Virus record (IMG/VR): IMGVR_UViG_3300032287_001307
Location: 1-26,238 of that record
DNA: 26,238 bases
Source of the DNA: a virus
Direction: 5' to 3' (one strand)
Below the pieces are notes generated by a model. It did no database searches, was not told the origin of the DNA, and worked only from the letters and a program-made list of their open reading frames with translations. Positions 7,160 through 12,691 of the stretch are shown piece after piece. The stretch's first letter is position 1. Each line of letters begins with the position of its first letter. Both the position numbers and the translations under genes were made by a program.

Positions 7160-7351
7160 TCAGTTATTCTTGTAATAATTCAGGTCATCAATCACACTCT
7201 GCATTGCAGCGCGACTATAACCAACTGCATAACTTGGCGACTGCTCGCTATTTTCTGAATAGTAGTCTACATTATAACACACATCAACACTTTGTCCCAG
7301 TGTTTTGAGAATACGCTCAAAAATGTAATCAGGAATCTCAATGGTTTTCAT
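7160..7351 (-). CDS. Hypothetical 63-aa protein
   Basis: Unrecognised; begins MKTIEIPDYIFERILKTLG and ends QSVIDDLNYYKNN. A strong Shine-Dalgarno sequence (GGAGG) inside the end of the upstream gene points to the ATG at 7351, four bases before that gene's stop-codon boundary, rather than the TTG two codons earlier. It is probably co-translated with the 7354-7551 gene. Confidence 0.7.
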   Translation of the reverse strand: MKTIEIPDYIFERILKTLGQSVDVCYNVDYYSENSEQSPSYAVGYSRAAMQSVIDDLNYYKNN

Positions 7352-7353
7352 TA

Positions 7354-7551
7354 TCAACCTCCGTAAACTTCTTCAGCGATAGGAGTGTCACCGAACATTT
7401 CAGTAAACAACCAATCAGCAGGTTTGTTGAGGTTGCTTTCACACTCTTTCAGGAAGGCAATCTCGCGAGTCCAAAACTCTACACTTTTCTTTGCTTTCAG
7501 ATACTCATTGCGAGCATCATAGAGTTTGCGTTGGATTTCGATGCGGTCCAT
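7354..7551 (-). CDS. Hypothetical 65-aa coiled-coil protein
   Basis: Begins MDRIEIQRKLYDARNEYLKA and continues with a heptad-like helical stretch (VEFWTREIAFLKECESNL), suggesting a short coiled coil, then ends PIAEEVYGG. No function is recognised. It starts 17 bases beyond class-1 repeat copy 7 and is the first gene of a two-gene unit with 7160-7351. Confidence 0.65.
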   Translation of the reverse strand: MDRIEIQRKLYDARNEYLKAKKSVEFWTREIAFLKECESNLNKPADWLFTEMFGDTPIAEEVYGG

Positions 7552-7568
7552 AATGAAGCGGTGTCTAT

Positions 7569-7598
7569 ACTACTGGGACACTTTCAAGGCCCCAGAGT
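7569..7598 (-). repeat. Class-1 intergenic repeat, copy 7
   Basis: Perfect core GGGGCCTTGAAAGTGTCC, but the following hexamer is AGTAGT rather than TATAGT. It lies between the internal-protein candidate (stop 7604) and the start at 7551. Confidence 0.88.
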
Positions 7599-7603
7599 TA
7601 AGA

Positions 7604-8215
7604 TTACTTGGGGCGATAGTCGTGCTTAAGTTGTACTTGTTCTGGTTTCTTACCTTGTTTCTTTGCCTCACCTTGTCTCACAAGTTGCTCAAGTTTTCTA
7701 TGACCCCTTCTAGTAATATCTTTTCTTTGCTCTCTTGACATACCGACAACTGCTCTCTTCGGTTGATCGGCAGGTCTCTTATCTACTTCAGTTTTCTTTG
7801 TTTTAAGAAGTTGAGATGCAGTCTTCGCTACTTCTTTTGCTTTTGGTTTTTCTGCTGCTGGTGCAGATCCACCTTTCTTTGCAGCAATTCTAGCAAGTGC
7901 TGCTTTCTTTCTTTCTTCTTTTGCTGCCGCTGCTGCTTTTGCCTTTACGTCAGTAGAACCACGTTCTTGTGTTGGTTGCTGAACTCTTGTAGATGCTTGA
8001 CGTTGAGAACCAATATCAGAACGTGATTTGTATGAACTTGGAGTCCTTGTTTCACCTGCTTTTGCTTGCTTCATCCTGCGAATTTCAGGAGCAGTTTTCT
8101 TACGCTCAGCACCAATACGACCGCCTTCACCAGTCTTGCGAATTTGAGCAGACTTCATTACATCAGCATCGTATGCTGCTTCAGCAATCAAAACAAACTC
8201 CTGAAATGTCCTCAT
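7604..8215 (-). CDS. Candidate capsid-targeted internal head protein
   Basis: A 203-aa protein extremely rich in Lys, Arg, Ala and Gln, with low-complexity stretches such as KAKAAAAAKEERKKAALARI. Its N-terminus, MRTFQEFVLIAEA, closely resembles the capsid-targeting sequence of T4 internal proteins (MKTYQEFIAEA type), and I-A-E at residues 10-12 fits the gp21 prohead-protease rule (hydrophobic-x-Glu). By analogy it would be packaged in the prohead, trimmed, and injected with DNA. A late promoter (CATAAATA) lies inside a hairpin just upstream. The basic composition could equally suit another nucleic-acid-binding protein. Confidence 0.65.
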   Translation of the reverse strand: MRTFQEFVLIAEAAYDADVMKSAQIRKTGEGGRIGAERKKTAPEIRRMKQAKAGETRTPSSYKSRSDIGSQRQASTRVQQPTQERGSTDVKAKAAAAAKEERKKAALARIAAKKGGSAPAAEKPKAKEVAKTASQLLKTKKTEVDKRPADQPKRAVVGMSREQRKDITRRGHRKLEQLVRQGEAKKQGKKPEQVQLKHDYRPK

Positions 8216-8222
8216 TGTGAGT

Positions 8223-8249
8223 TAAATAAACGCTTCTTGTTTATTTATG
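8223..8249 (-). promoter_or_regulatory. Late promoter inside a 9-bp hairpin
   Basis: Minus strand CATAAATA (8249-8242) fits the T4 late consensus NATAAATA. Its right part belongs to a perfect 9-bp inverted repeat (8223-8231 with 8239-8247). A late transcript starting about six bases downstream would lack the first arm, whereas read-through RNA would carry the full hairpin seven bases from the ATG at 8215. Confidence 0.7.
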
Positions 8250-8250
8250 A

Positions 8251-8457
8251 TTAGTCAGCATCTTTGAGTTTATCTTGAGCGGACTTACTAATCTTGCAAA
8301 CCAAGTCATTATCATAAAAATACTTGACTCGTTCGCGACGGGCAGCAATCAAAATATCGTATTCTTCCTGTTGTTGTTTTGTGAACTTAAAGTCTTGCTT
8401 ACGCCAAGCATCTTTCAGTTCGCGGATGTGAGGAAGAACATTTACAGTTTCAGTCAT
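8251..8457 (-). CDS. Hypothetical 68-aa protein
   Basis: A charged, largely helical protein beginning MTETVNVLPHIRELKDAWRK, with FTKQQQEEYDILIAARRERV in the middle and ending SAQDKLKDAD. It is not recognised and has no membrane segment. A good host-type promoter (TTGATT, 17 bp, TATACT) lies 24-52 bp upstream, inside the 3' end of the neighbouring endonuclease-like gene, so it can be expressed independently. Confidence 0.65.
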   Translation of the reverse strand: MTETVNVLPHIRELKDAWRKQDFKFTKQQQEEYDILIAARRERVKYFYDNDLVCKISKSAQDKLKDAD

Positions 8458-8480
8458 TTGTTTTGTTTGATTACTAATGT

Positions 8481-8509
8481 AGTATAAGTGTTTAGAGCGT
8501 TGAAATCAA
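8481..8509 (-). promoter_or_regulatory. Sigma-70-type promoter
   Basis: Minus strand TTGATT (8509-8504), a 17-bp spacer and TATACT (8486-8481), about 25 bases before the ATG at 8457. The -35 box overlaps the stop codon of the 8506-9012 gene. Confidence 0.65.
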
Positions 8510-9012
8510 GAGTTAGTGGTCACTTTTTCAACTGACCTAATATCTTTGTATTTCTTTCTTTTTCCAGAAAGAAATCTATATAATCCTCGGTCATTATATC
8601 CATTCATTCTACACCATTCAACAATTCCAAATACATACTCAACTCGTCCATCATTAAAAGTAATCACATAATGTTTTTTTCTTGCATTAATTACATTAAG
8701 GTTTCCTTTCATAGATTTTGATACATTTTCTCCATGATGTTTTGGTTTTGGAATTTTTGATATTTTTTTCAAAAACTGCCTTTTCTCTTCATCACATTTT
8801 AATCCTTTATTCCAAGGTATTTGTCCTTTTCGTGAAAGACTCATTTTTTTCTTGGTTTCTTCACTTAAAAAAATAACACCACTCATTCCTTTATTCCAAG
8901 GAGAAATAACTGGAGTAGATAAAATTTCATAGCAATTTGGATCTTCAATAATCCAATTTGAACCATCTACGTTGAAAACTTTATTCAACGATTGAACGTT
9001 AATTTTATTCAT
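8506..9012 (-). CDS. Homing-endonuclease-like protein, DNA-binding part only
   Basis: A 168-aa protein with NUMOD3-type segments (SEETKKKMSLSRKG and two WNKG turns) and a C-terminal NUMOD1/helix-turn-helix-like block (VFGIVEWCRMNGYNDRGLYR then FLSGKRKKYKDI). These are the DNA-recognition modules of phage GIY-YIG and HNH homing endonucleases. No GIY-YIG, HNH or LAGLIDADG core is visible, so it may be a nuclease-less derivative or use a catalytic fold I cannot see in the first 45 residues. It has its own late promoter inside a 14-bp inverted repeat (9019-9096), as the true endonuclease genes here do. Confidence 0.7.
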   Translation of the reverse strand: MNKINVQSLNKVFNVDGSNWIIEDPNCYEILSTPVISPWNKGMSGVIFLSEETKKKMSLSRKGQIPWNKGLKCDEEKRQFLKKISKIPKPKHHGENVSKSMKGNLNVINARKKHYVITFNDGRVEYVFGIVEWCRMNGYNDRGLYRFLSGKRKKYKDIRSVEKVTTNS

Positions 9013-9018
9013 TCTTGT

Positions 9019-9096
9019 CTTAAACGTCGCAATAGTATTTATATTCAGTGAGGAGTATTTCTACTCCTCACCTTGCTTTAAGTTGCGACGCTTAAG
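9019..9096 (-). promoter_or_regulatory. Late-promoter translation lock for the 8506-9012 gene
   Basis: Arms 9083-9096 and 9019-9032 pair over 14 positions with one mismatch; the proximal arm ends six bases from the ATG at 9012. Between them lie a 10-bp hairpin with a GAAA loop (9048-9071) and a perfect late promoter, TATAAATA (9043-9036). RNA entering from upstream would pair the arms and cover the ribosome-binding region. RNA begun at the late promoter lacks the distal arm. Confidence 0.8.
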
Positions 9097-9105
9097 CATC
9101 ACTAT

Positions 9106-9234
9106 TTATTTGCGATAAGGACTCCTCCAATAGGAGCGAAAAGCAGTAACAACAATAAGAAGCGTTGAAGCAACACCAACCAAACCAAGGAAGGTAACAG
9201 CATCACCCGAGAAAGAATACTGGTCAGGAGTCAT
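9106..9234 (-). CDS. Small single-pass membrane protein, 42 aa
   Basis: MTPDQYSFSG, then one hydrophobic segment (AVTFLGLVGVASTLLIVVTA), then a basic tail (FRSYWRSPYRK). The tail would stay in the cytoplasm by the positive-inside rule. Its size suggests a photosystem small subunit, but I cannot match it to any Psb, Psa or Pet protein. The ATG is two bases past the stop of the upstream acidic gene. The stop codon is part of an AATAAATA late-promoter-like string. Confidence 0.65.
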   Translation of the reverse strand: MTPDQYSFSGDAVTFLGLVGVASTLLIVVTAFRSYWRSPYRK

Positions 9235-9236
9235 AA

Positions 9237-9374
9237 TCAAAAATCGTAGTTAGAATTAATCATGCGTTGAAAGGTTTTATCGTCCTCGTTTTCATCAAAG
9301 AGTTCATCATAAACTTCTTCAACAAAATCAGCAGGGTAAAACTCCTCAACTTGAATATCGTCGTAGTGATCCAT
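9237..9374 (-). CDS. Small acidic protein, 45 aa
   Basis: Very acidic (MDHYDDIQVEEFYPADFVEE, then VYDELFDENEDD), with aromatic residues between acidic runs, a composition seen in DNA-mimic and host-takeover phage proteins. No function is recognised. It is preceded by class-1 repeat copy 8 and followed after two bases by the small membrane protein gene. Confidence 0.65.
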   Translation of the reverse strand: MDHYDDIQVEEFYPADFVEEVYDELFDENEDDKTFQRMINSNYDF

Positions 9375-9394
9375 TTTTCAGAATGAACGCTTAC

Positions 9395-9424
9395 ATTATA
9401 GGTACACTTTCAAGGCCCCAGAGT
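9395..9424 (-). repeat. Class-1 intergenic repeat, copy 8
   Basis: Core with GTGTACC in place of GTGTCC and a consensus TATAAT hexamer, followed by GTAAGC. It lies 20 bases before the ATG at 9374. Confidence 0.88.
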
Positions 9425-9426
9425 TT

Positions 9427-9621
9427 TTATCTACGAGACAGGATTGCTTTCATTCTTGCATTTTTTGCTGACTGCTGGGCTCTTGCCTCTCCACCCAATT
9501 CTTGGTGAACGTGCTTAATTTGCGCAGTCTTTTGTGCTGCTTGACGAATTGCAACTTGCTTGCTGTAAAGATTTGGCTCCATATGTGGAGTTTGTTCCAT
9601 AAATTGCTGAAACGTCTTCAT
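9427..9621 (-). CDS. Second candidate capsid-targeted internal protein
   Basis: A 64-aa basic protein whose N-terminus, MKTFQQFMEQ, matches the T4 capsid-targeting pattern, with F-M-E at residues 7-9 fitting the gp21 cleavage rule. The remainder is Gln-, Ala-, Lys- and Arg-rich (VAIRQAAQKTAQIKHVHQEL, ending KNARMKAILSRR). By analogy it would be a small protein packaged and ejected with DNA. Upstream, CTAAATA is one base from a late promoter, consistent with but not proof of late expression. Confidence 0.6.
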   Translation of the reverse strand: MKTFQQFMEQTPHMEPNLYSKQVAIRQAAQKTAQIKHVHQELGGEARAQQSAKNARMKAILSRR

Positions 9622-9649
9622 TTTACCAACACTTTTTGATTATTTAGTT

Positions 9650-9937
9650 TCACTCAAACTCAAATGTCCTATTTACCTTTCGCAGTGGTGGAATTTGATA
9701 TGTTTGAGTGCTTACACCATCAATGTAAACTTCTACATGTGTCTTATCATTCCAATGTCGCACAACTCCAGCAATAATGAAAGCATTGGTAATCAAATAA
9801 GTTGCAAAAATAAAAGTTCGGATAAGAGCAATCTTATCCGATTCTTTATCACATTTACTTGCTTTCTCCCCTATTGCTTTCGCCCACCATCGCCACAGGG
9901 TTTTCTTTTTCATATTTTGATTTCCTTTTTCGGACAT
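9650..9937 (-). CDS. Small membrane protein, 95 aa
   Basis: A cytoplasmic basic N-terminus (MSEKGNQNMKKKTLWRWWAK) leads to one membrane segment (LIRTFIFATYLITNAFIIAG) and an exported-looking tail (THVEVYIDGVSTQTYQIPPL). Not recognised. The ATG at 9937 is supported by a well-placed Shine-Dalgarno sequence (AAGGAG) and means an 83-base overlap with the upstream gene in another frame; a later start at 9913 would still overlap. Confidence 0.65.
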   Translation of the reverse strand: MSEKGNQNMKKKTLWRWWAKAIGEKASKCDKESDKIALIRTFIFATYLITNAFIIAGVVRHWNDKTHVEVYIDGVSTQTYQIPPLRKVNRTFEFE

Positions 9938-10145
9938 ACTTCAACTCCTTCCATTGTTGATGATAACAAACCACAAGCAATCGCTCATTTCTATGTAGAG
10001 AACAGTGTTGATAGTTCTCTTTATCCTTTGGACGCACTGATACTTCAATTGTAATATAATCATTACATTTGAAATACACCCATCCTCGGATGTGTTTCTT
10101 CCACTTCACATAGTCATCTATTTCAGGAATGTAGTCTAAATCCAT
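9855..10145 (-). CDS. Conserved phage hypothetical, 96 aa
   Basis: Begins MDLDYIPEIDDYVKWKKH, followed by IRGWVYFKCNDYITIEVSVR and ENYQHCSLHRNERLLVVCYH. The beta-rich, aromatic pattern looks like a small phage family I have seen among T4-type hypotheticals, but I know no function. Its 3' 83 bases overlap the membrane protein gene. It starts six bases beyond the endonuclease remnant. Confidence 0.65.
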   Translation of the reverse strand: MDLDYIPEIDDYVKWKKHIRGWVYFKCNDYITIEVSVRPKDKENYQHCSLHRNERLLVVCYHQQWKELKYVRKRKSKYEKENPVAMVGESNRGESK

Positions 10146-10151
10146 ATGCTA

Positions 10152-10289
10152 TTAAGGTTTCAATCTACCAAGAACCCAGTTATCACCCGGACATTCTACA
10201 CTTCTTTTGCAATATACTCTATTTTTCTTTCCTTTTCCAATATAGTAAGGAGTTCCGTCTTCCCGCAAATAAGCGTAAGTGTAGTACAT
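10152..10289 (-). pseudogene. Internally deleted GIY-YIG homing endonuclease remnant
   Basis: A 45-codon frame whose first 26 residues ([18 protein letters not shown] then KKNRVY) match the N-terminus of the endonuclease at 21936-22703, and whose next ~14 residues ([14 protein letters not shown]) match that protein's internal zinc-ribbon/NUMOD-like repeat (KRSIECPGEGWVIG). Over 100 intervening residues are missing, including the catalytic Glu region, so it cannot be a working nuclease. The frame is intact with ATG and stop, and it keeps a late-promoter lock, so it may still be translated. Confidence 0.75.
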
Positions 10290-10378
10290 TTGTGTCTTGG
10301 CGATGACTTATTATTTATTATACCAGAAGATGGGGACTTACACAACTATATCCGCCAAGACACAATGTTGCTGCCCCA
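10290..10378 (-). promoter_or_regulatory. Late-promoter translation lock for the remnant gene
   Basis: A 13-bp perfect inverted repeat (10353-10365 with 10290-10302) whose proximal arm touches the ATG at 10289. An AATAAATA late promoter (10319-10312) lies between the arms. The distal arm sits in the loop of another hairpin (TGGGG/CCCCA at 10374-10378 and 10331-10335, plus GCAAC/GTTGT), so the RNA could form a pseudoknot or switch. The layout is shared with 16478-16563, with compensatory stem changes. Confidence 0.8.
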
Positions 10379-10380
10379 AC

Positions 10381-10680
10381 TCACATAAATGCTGCTTCTA
10401 ATGGATTTAATTTTAGAGGCATTGAAGTATAGTTTCTTGTGTCACTAATGTCAACTTCTTTGCCGATTGTGGAACTATTTACAGGACTATAGAACTTACA
10501 CTTTTTGTAGTCGTAGAACCCCCAGATTGTTCTGGTAGGTTTACCCATATTGTAATCAAACTTGCGGTGGCAACGCAACCAAACAGAAAAGACATTACGT
10601 TTGAACTCTTCAACTTCATAAGTGTATCCTTCTGGTGGTTTGTGCTTAAACTTGGGAATAAGGTCAATGGAAAGTTTCAT
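10381..10680 (-). CDS. Hypothetical 99-aa protein
   Basis: Begins MKLSIDLIPKFKHKPPEGYT and includes FSVWLRCHRKFDYNM and IWGFYDYKKCKFYSPVN. It is aromatic and basic, predicted mainly beta, with no membrane segment; not recognised. The ATG at 10680 overlaps the upstream stop (TGATG), so it belongs to the overlapping microgene run that continues to 11951. A TTG two codons earlier is less likely. Confidence 0.65.
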   Translation of the reverse strand: MKLSIDLIPKFKHKPPEGYTYEVEEFKRNVFSVWLRCHRKFDYNMGKPTRTIWGFYDYKKCKFYSPVNSSTIGKEVDISDTRNYTSMPLKLNPLEAAFM

Positions 10681-10847
10681 CAGCAATCGTATTCTTTCAC
10701 ATAAGATAGAAGTTTGATTTGCTCTTGAAGTTGTAAGATTTCTTTCTGCTGTTCTGTGATTTTATCTTGCAGTTGTGTAATCCTTGACTGATATTGTTGT
10801 TTCAGGTCAAAGATCATTTTGTTGGTGTGTGATACGTTCTGAGTCAT
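10680..10847 (-). CDS. Coiled-coil protein, 55 aa
   Basis: MTQNVSHTNKMIFDLKQQYQ continues into RITQLQDKITEQQKEILQLQ, a clear heptad pattern with Ile and Leu at a/d positions, ending YVKEYDC. A homo- or hetero-oligomerising coiled coil is likely; the partner is unknown. The stop shares one base with the next ATG. Confidence 0.7.
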   Translation of the reverse strand: MTQNVSHTNKMIFDLKQQYQSRITQLQDKITEQQKEILQLQEQIKLLSYVKEYDC

Positions 10848-10849
10848 AA

Positions 10850-11083
10850 TCAGGTTGTGAAACTTTCAACGACAGTAGATTCAATGTCTTCTGCAAGAGC
10901 AAACTTCCTTGCGTTGACTACCTTTGCGCGAAGATTTACATAATAATCTTCATTAAGACCTTCATCATAATCTTTAATCAGGTCAAAACATTCATCGTCA
11001 TTTTTAGCAACAACGTTCCAGATTCCACCATATTCCGAACGGGGAAAATCACAAAAATGGTCAACAATATACAGATACTTCAT
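10850..11083 (-). CDS. Hypothetical 77-aa protein
   Basis: Begins MKYLYIVDHFCDFPRSEYGG, then IWNVVAKNDDECFDLIKDYD, and ends ALAEDIESTVVESFTT. A strand-first layout with an NDDECFDLI helix suggests a small alpha/beta domain; function unknown. I chose the ATG at 11083 over an alternative start at 11107 because it avoids a hydrophilic extension and gives normal spacing to the preceding gene. Confidence 0.65.
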   Translation of the reverse strand: MKYLYIVDHFCDFPRSEYGGIWNVVAKNDDECFDLIKDYDEGLNEDYYVNLRAKVVNARKFALAEDIESTVVESFTT

Positions 11084-11109
11084 TTGTTTTTGTAAATTAC
11101 CTCTCAAGT

Positions 11110-11226
11110 TTAATTGTTAATGTTGTCTTCGTCAAGTGGTCCGTTCTGTGCGATTATCTTACCAACAATAGAACCAACCACAAATCCAATCACAATCCAA
11201 GCAAGAATGAAGAGTAGAATACTCAT
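11110..11226 (-). CDS. Small membrane protein, 38 aa
   Basis: A single hydrophobic segment (LLFILAWIVIGFVVGSIVG) with GxxxG-like spacing, followed by a short polar tail (QNGPLDEDNINN). Its ATG overlaps the stop of the upstream gene by four bases (ATGA), so it is translationally coupled. Function unknown. Confidence 0.65.
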   Translation of the reverse strand: MSILLFILAWIVIGFVVGSIVGKIIAQNGPLDEDNINN

Positions 11227-11354
11227 ACAAATTCATCTAGAAAATAATCTACAGTAATTTCAAGTTCGCTTGCACGTTTCTCTGCCCAAGCAAAGAAATC
11301 ATCCATTTCACGCTCAAACTGAAGTTCTTTACGGTCTTTGTTGTAATCAATCAC
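11223..11354 (-). CDS. Hypothetical 43-aa protein, GTG start
   Basis: IDYNKDRKELQFEREMDDFF, then AWAEKRASELEITVDYFLDE; strongly helical and charged. The start is taken as GTG at 11354 because an AAGGAG Shine-Dalgarno sequence lies eight bases upstream and GTGA overlaps the preceding stop by four bases. Function unknown. Confidence 0.65.
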   Translation of the reverse strand: MIDYNKDRKELQFEREMDDFFAWAEKRASELEITVDYFLDEFV

Positions 11355-11518
11355 GTTGTTTGCTCCTTTCTTTGAGTGTAAACATCATCGAACCAACGGT
11401 TTAGAATATCATCACAAATCTGATAATCCTTACCATTAAGTGATGCCTTGTGCATCTGCCAGTATCTTACTGCATGAAAGATAATCTTTCTTTCTTCAGG
11501 GCTCAAATCGTCGTTCAT
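11351..11518 (-). CDS. Hypothetical 55-aa protein
   Basis: MNDDLSPEERKIIFHAVRYW, then QMHKASLNGKDYQICDDILN, ending FDDVYTQRKEQTT. A helical protein with a helix-turn-helix-like spacing, but I cannot support a DNA-binding assignment. A second ATG lies one codon upstream (11521). It overlaps the 11496-11612 membrane protein by 23 bases in another frame. Confidence 0.6.
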   Translation of the reverse strand: MNDDLSPEERKIIFHAVRYWQMHKASLNGKDYQICDDILNRWFDDVYTQRKEQTT

Positions 11519-11612
11519 CATTCGGTCGTATCACTTTGTAATAGTATAGCATGAGAAGTGAGACCAATGCAACCAACATAAGATATGTGAAGATAGCAAG
11601 TCCTACACTCAT
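11496..11612 (-). CDS. Small membrane protein, 38 aa
   Basis: MSVGLAIFTYLMLVALVSLL leads into YYYKVIRPNDERRFEP: one membrane segment with a basic cytoplasmic tail. The ATG at 11612 overlaps the upstream stop (ATGA). It differs from the 11110-11226 protein, so it is not a simple duplicate. Function unknown. Confidence 0.6.
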   Translation of the reverse strand: MSVGLAIFTYLMLVALVSLLMLYYYKVIRPNDERRFEP

Positions 11613-11767
11613 TTGATTGTGTTGCTTGGAGGTTGTTTAATGTTTTCTATCGCTTGCCGACGATAGTATTCTTGGAACATAGATTCATCTCGCTGAATAA
11701 GAAACACATTCCAACCAACAACAGCAACTACACCAAAGAAGATGTAGGTGATGAGTTTAGTGTTCAT
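11609..11767 (-). CDS. Small membrane protein, 52 aa
   Basis: MNTKLITYIFFGVVAVVGWN forms a signal-anchor-like helix, followed by a polar, Gln/Arg-rich tail (DESMFQEYYRRQAIENIKQP). The ATG at 11767 is preferred over a frame open to 11947, because the extension is antisense-like and overlaps the 47-aa gene at 11808-11951. A 15-codon ATG-stop string (11764-11811) links the two and may help ribosomes re-initiate. Confidence 0.6.
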   Translation of the reverse strand: MNTKLITYIFFGVVAVVGWNVFLIQRDESMFQEYYRRQAIENIKQPPSNTIK

Positions 11768-11807
11768 TTGTTCATTTGAAGTGTAGGAACTGGCATACCA
11801 CCTTCGG

Positions 11808-11951
11808 TCATTTGAGTGAATTTTGTCCGATTGTGTGTTGAACTGCTCTTGCTGCCATACGAAAGTTTCCAAAGTCCATAGTTTTATCTTCTTCACAAAA
11901 ATCATCAAAAATCTTTTTGATTTGTTCGTCAGTGATTTGTGGGTCAATCAT
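11808..11951 (-). CDS. Hypothetical 47-aa protein
   Basis: MIDPQITDEQIKKIFDDFCE, then EDKTMDFGNFRMAARAVQHT, ending IGQNSLK. Helical; not recognised. It is the first gene of the microgene run that extends down to 10381 and is served by the class-2 cassette at 11974-12030, whose TATAAT lies 23 bases upstream. Confidence 0.65.
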   Translation of the reverse strand: MIDPQITDEQIKKIFDDFCEEDKTMDFGNFRMAARAVQHTIGQNSLK

Positions 11952-11973
11952 TGGGTTTGTTTCGTATGAAGTC

Positions 11974-12030
11974 ATTATAGTGCATCAGGAGGGTCTTGTG
12001 GGAGTGTAGTGTGCCAGTTCTTAAAGTGGT
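11974..12030 (-). promoter_or_regulatory. Class-2 promoter cassette B
   Basis: Minus strand CCACTTTAAGAACTGGCACA block, then about 30 bases with CACTCCCAC and GATGC, then TATAAT (11979-11974). The block contains the TAA stop of the endonuclease gene (12021-12023). No good -35 box lies at 17 bp, so recognition may depend on the conserved block. Confidence 0.7.
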
Positions 12031-12596
12031 ACCTTGCTTATTATTCTAAAACCTTTGTGCTGTTTATATTTTCCAGTAAAAGTTCTTGTCAAATTTGCTC
12101 TTTTTAAATCATATCTTTTACAGAAATCTCTTAGACTTTTTGTTTTATGTATAGTGTTGTTTTCAAGTTCTATTACACAATATTCATAATCTGCATTTGA
12201 TTCCCTTATTCTTTCCTTCAAATCATTATCAAGTCTTACTCCATATCTTGGGTTATTTTGTTTATATGTCTTCTTTTGTATTTTACTTTTAGTTTCTTCT
12301 GAAAGCAACCTACCATTCATTCCGCCAGTGTCACTATTATATCCATTCTTAAATGTGTCATACTTTTTTACCCAATACATTTCTCTTTCGTTTATAAAAT
12401 CAAAATCACATTCTTCAATCACTCCATAAATGAAGTTATTTTTACCATACTTTTTTATAGCACGATGAAATTTGTATTGGGAGTTAGAAGACCTACAAAA
12501 GTGGTCGTTTATTCGGTATTGTAATTTTTGTATTGTTTGTCCTATGTATTTCTTTCCTGTTGAAATACAATGGACACAATAGATAGTGCCTTTCAT
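12021..12596 (-). CDS. GIY-YIG homing endonuclease
   Basis: A 191-aa free-standing homing endonuclease. The N-terminal GIY-YIG domain shows IYCVHC and GKKYIGQT (residues ~5-22), an Arg-rich helix (LQYRINDHFCRS) and NEREMYWVKKYDTFKNGYN with the catalytic Glu. After it come a NUMOD3-like LSEETKSKIQKKTY and a C-terminal NUMOD1/HTH-like SLRDFCKRYDLKRANLTRTF. It should cut a related phage genome lacking the insert near this locus and spread by repair. A late-promoter lock (12606-12678) lies upstream, and the stop lies in a class-2 cassette. Confidence 0.88.
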   Translation of the reverse strand: MKGTIYCVHCISTGKKYIGQTIQKLQYRINDHFCRSSNSQYKFHRAIKKYGKNNFIYGVIEECDFDFINEREMYWVKKYDTFKNGYNSDTGGMNGRLLSEETKSKIQKKTYKQNNPRYGVRLDNDLKERIRESNADYEYCVIELENNTIHKTKSLRDFCKRYDLKRANLTRTFTGKYKQHKGFRIISKVPL

Positions 12597-12605
12597 TCTA
12601 CTCTA

Positions 12606-12678
12606 ATTTGACCGCATATGTATTTATATTAAAAAGGAGGAGATTTCTCTCCTCCATCCTGATAGATTGCGGTCAAAT
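12606..12678 (-). promoter_or_regulatory. Late-promoter translation lock for the 12021-12596 gene
   Basis: An 11-bp perfect inverted repeat (12668-12678 with 12606-12616), with the proximal arm ending nine bases before the ATG at 12596. Between the arms is a terminator, GGAGGAGA-GAAA-TCTCCTCC followed by TTTTT (12655-12631), and then a perfect TATAAATA late promoter (12628-12621). The terminator stops most upstream transcription, and any read-through would be locked. Confidence 0.85.
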
Positions 12679-12691
12679 CAGGTATTATTAT

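Noticed and set aside
9106-9234. Photosystem II small subunit (PsbX/PsbN-like)
   Set aside because: Only the size, one membrane helix and the MTP start are similar; no family signature is visible, so no name was given.
11764-11811. A 15-codon ATG-stop frame
   Set aside because: Too short to support as a gene; noted only as a possible re-initiation link between neighbours.
11609-11947. A 112-codon reading of the 11609-11767 gene
   Set aside because: The extension overlaps the better supported 11808-11951 gene in another frame and looks like random sequence.
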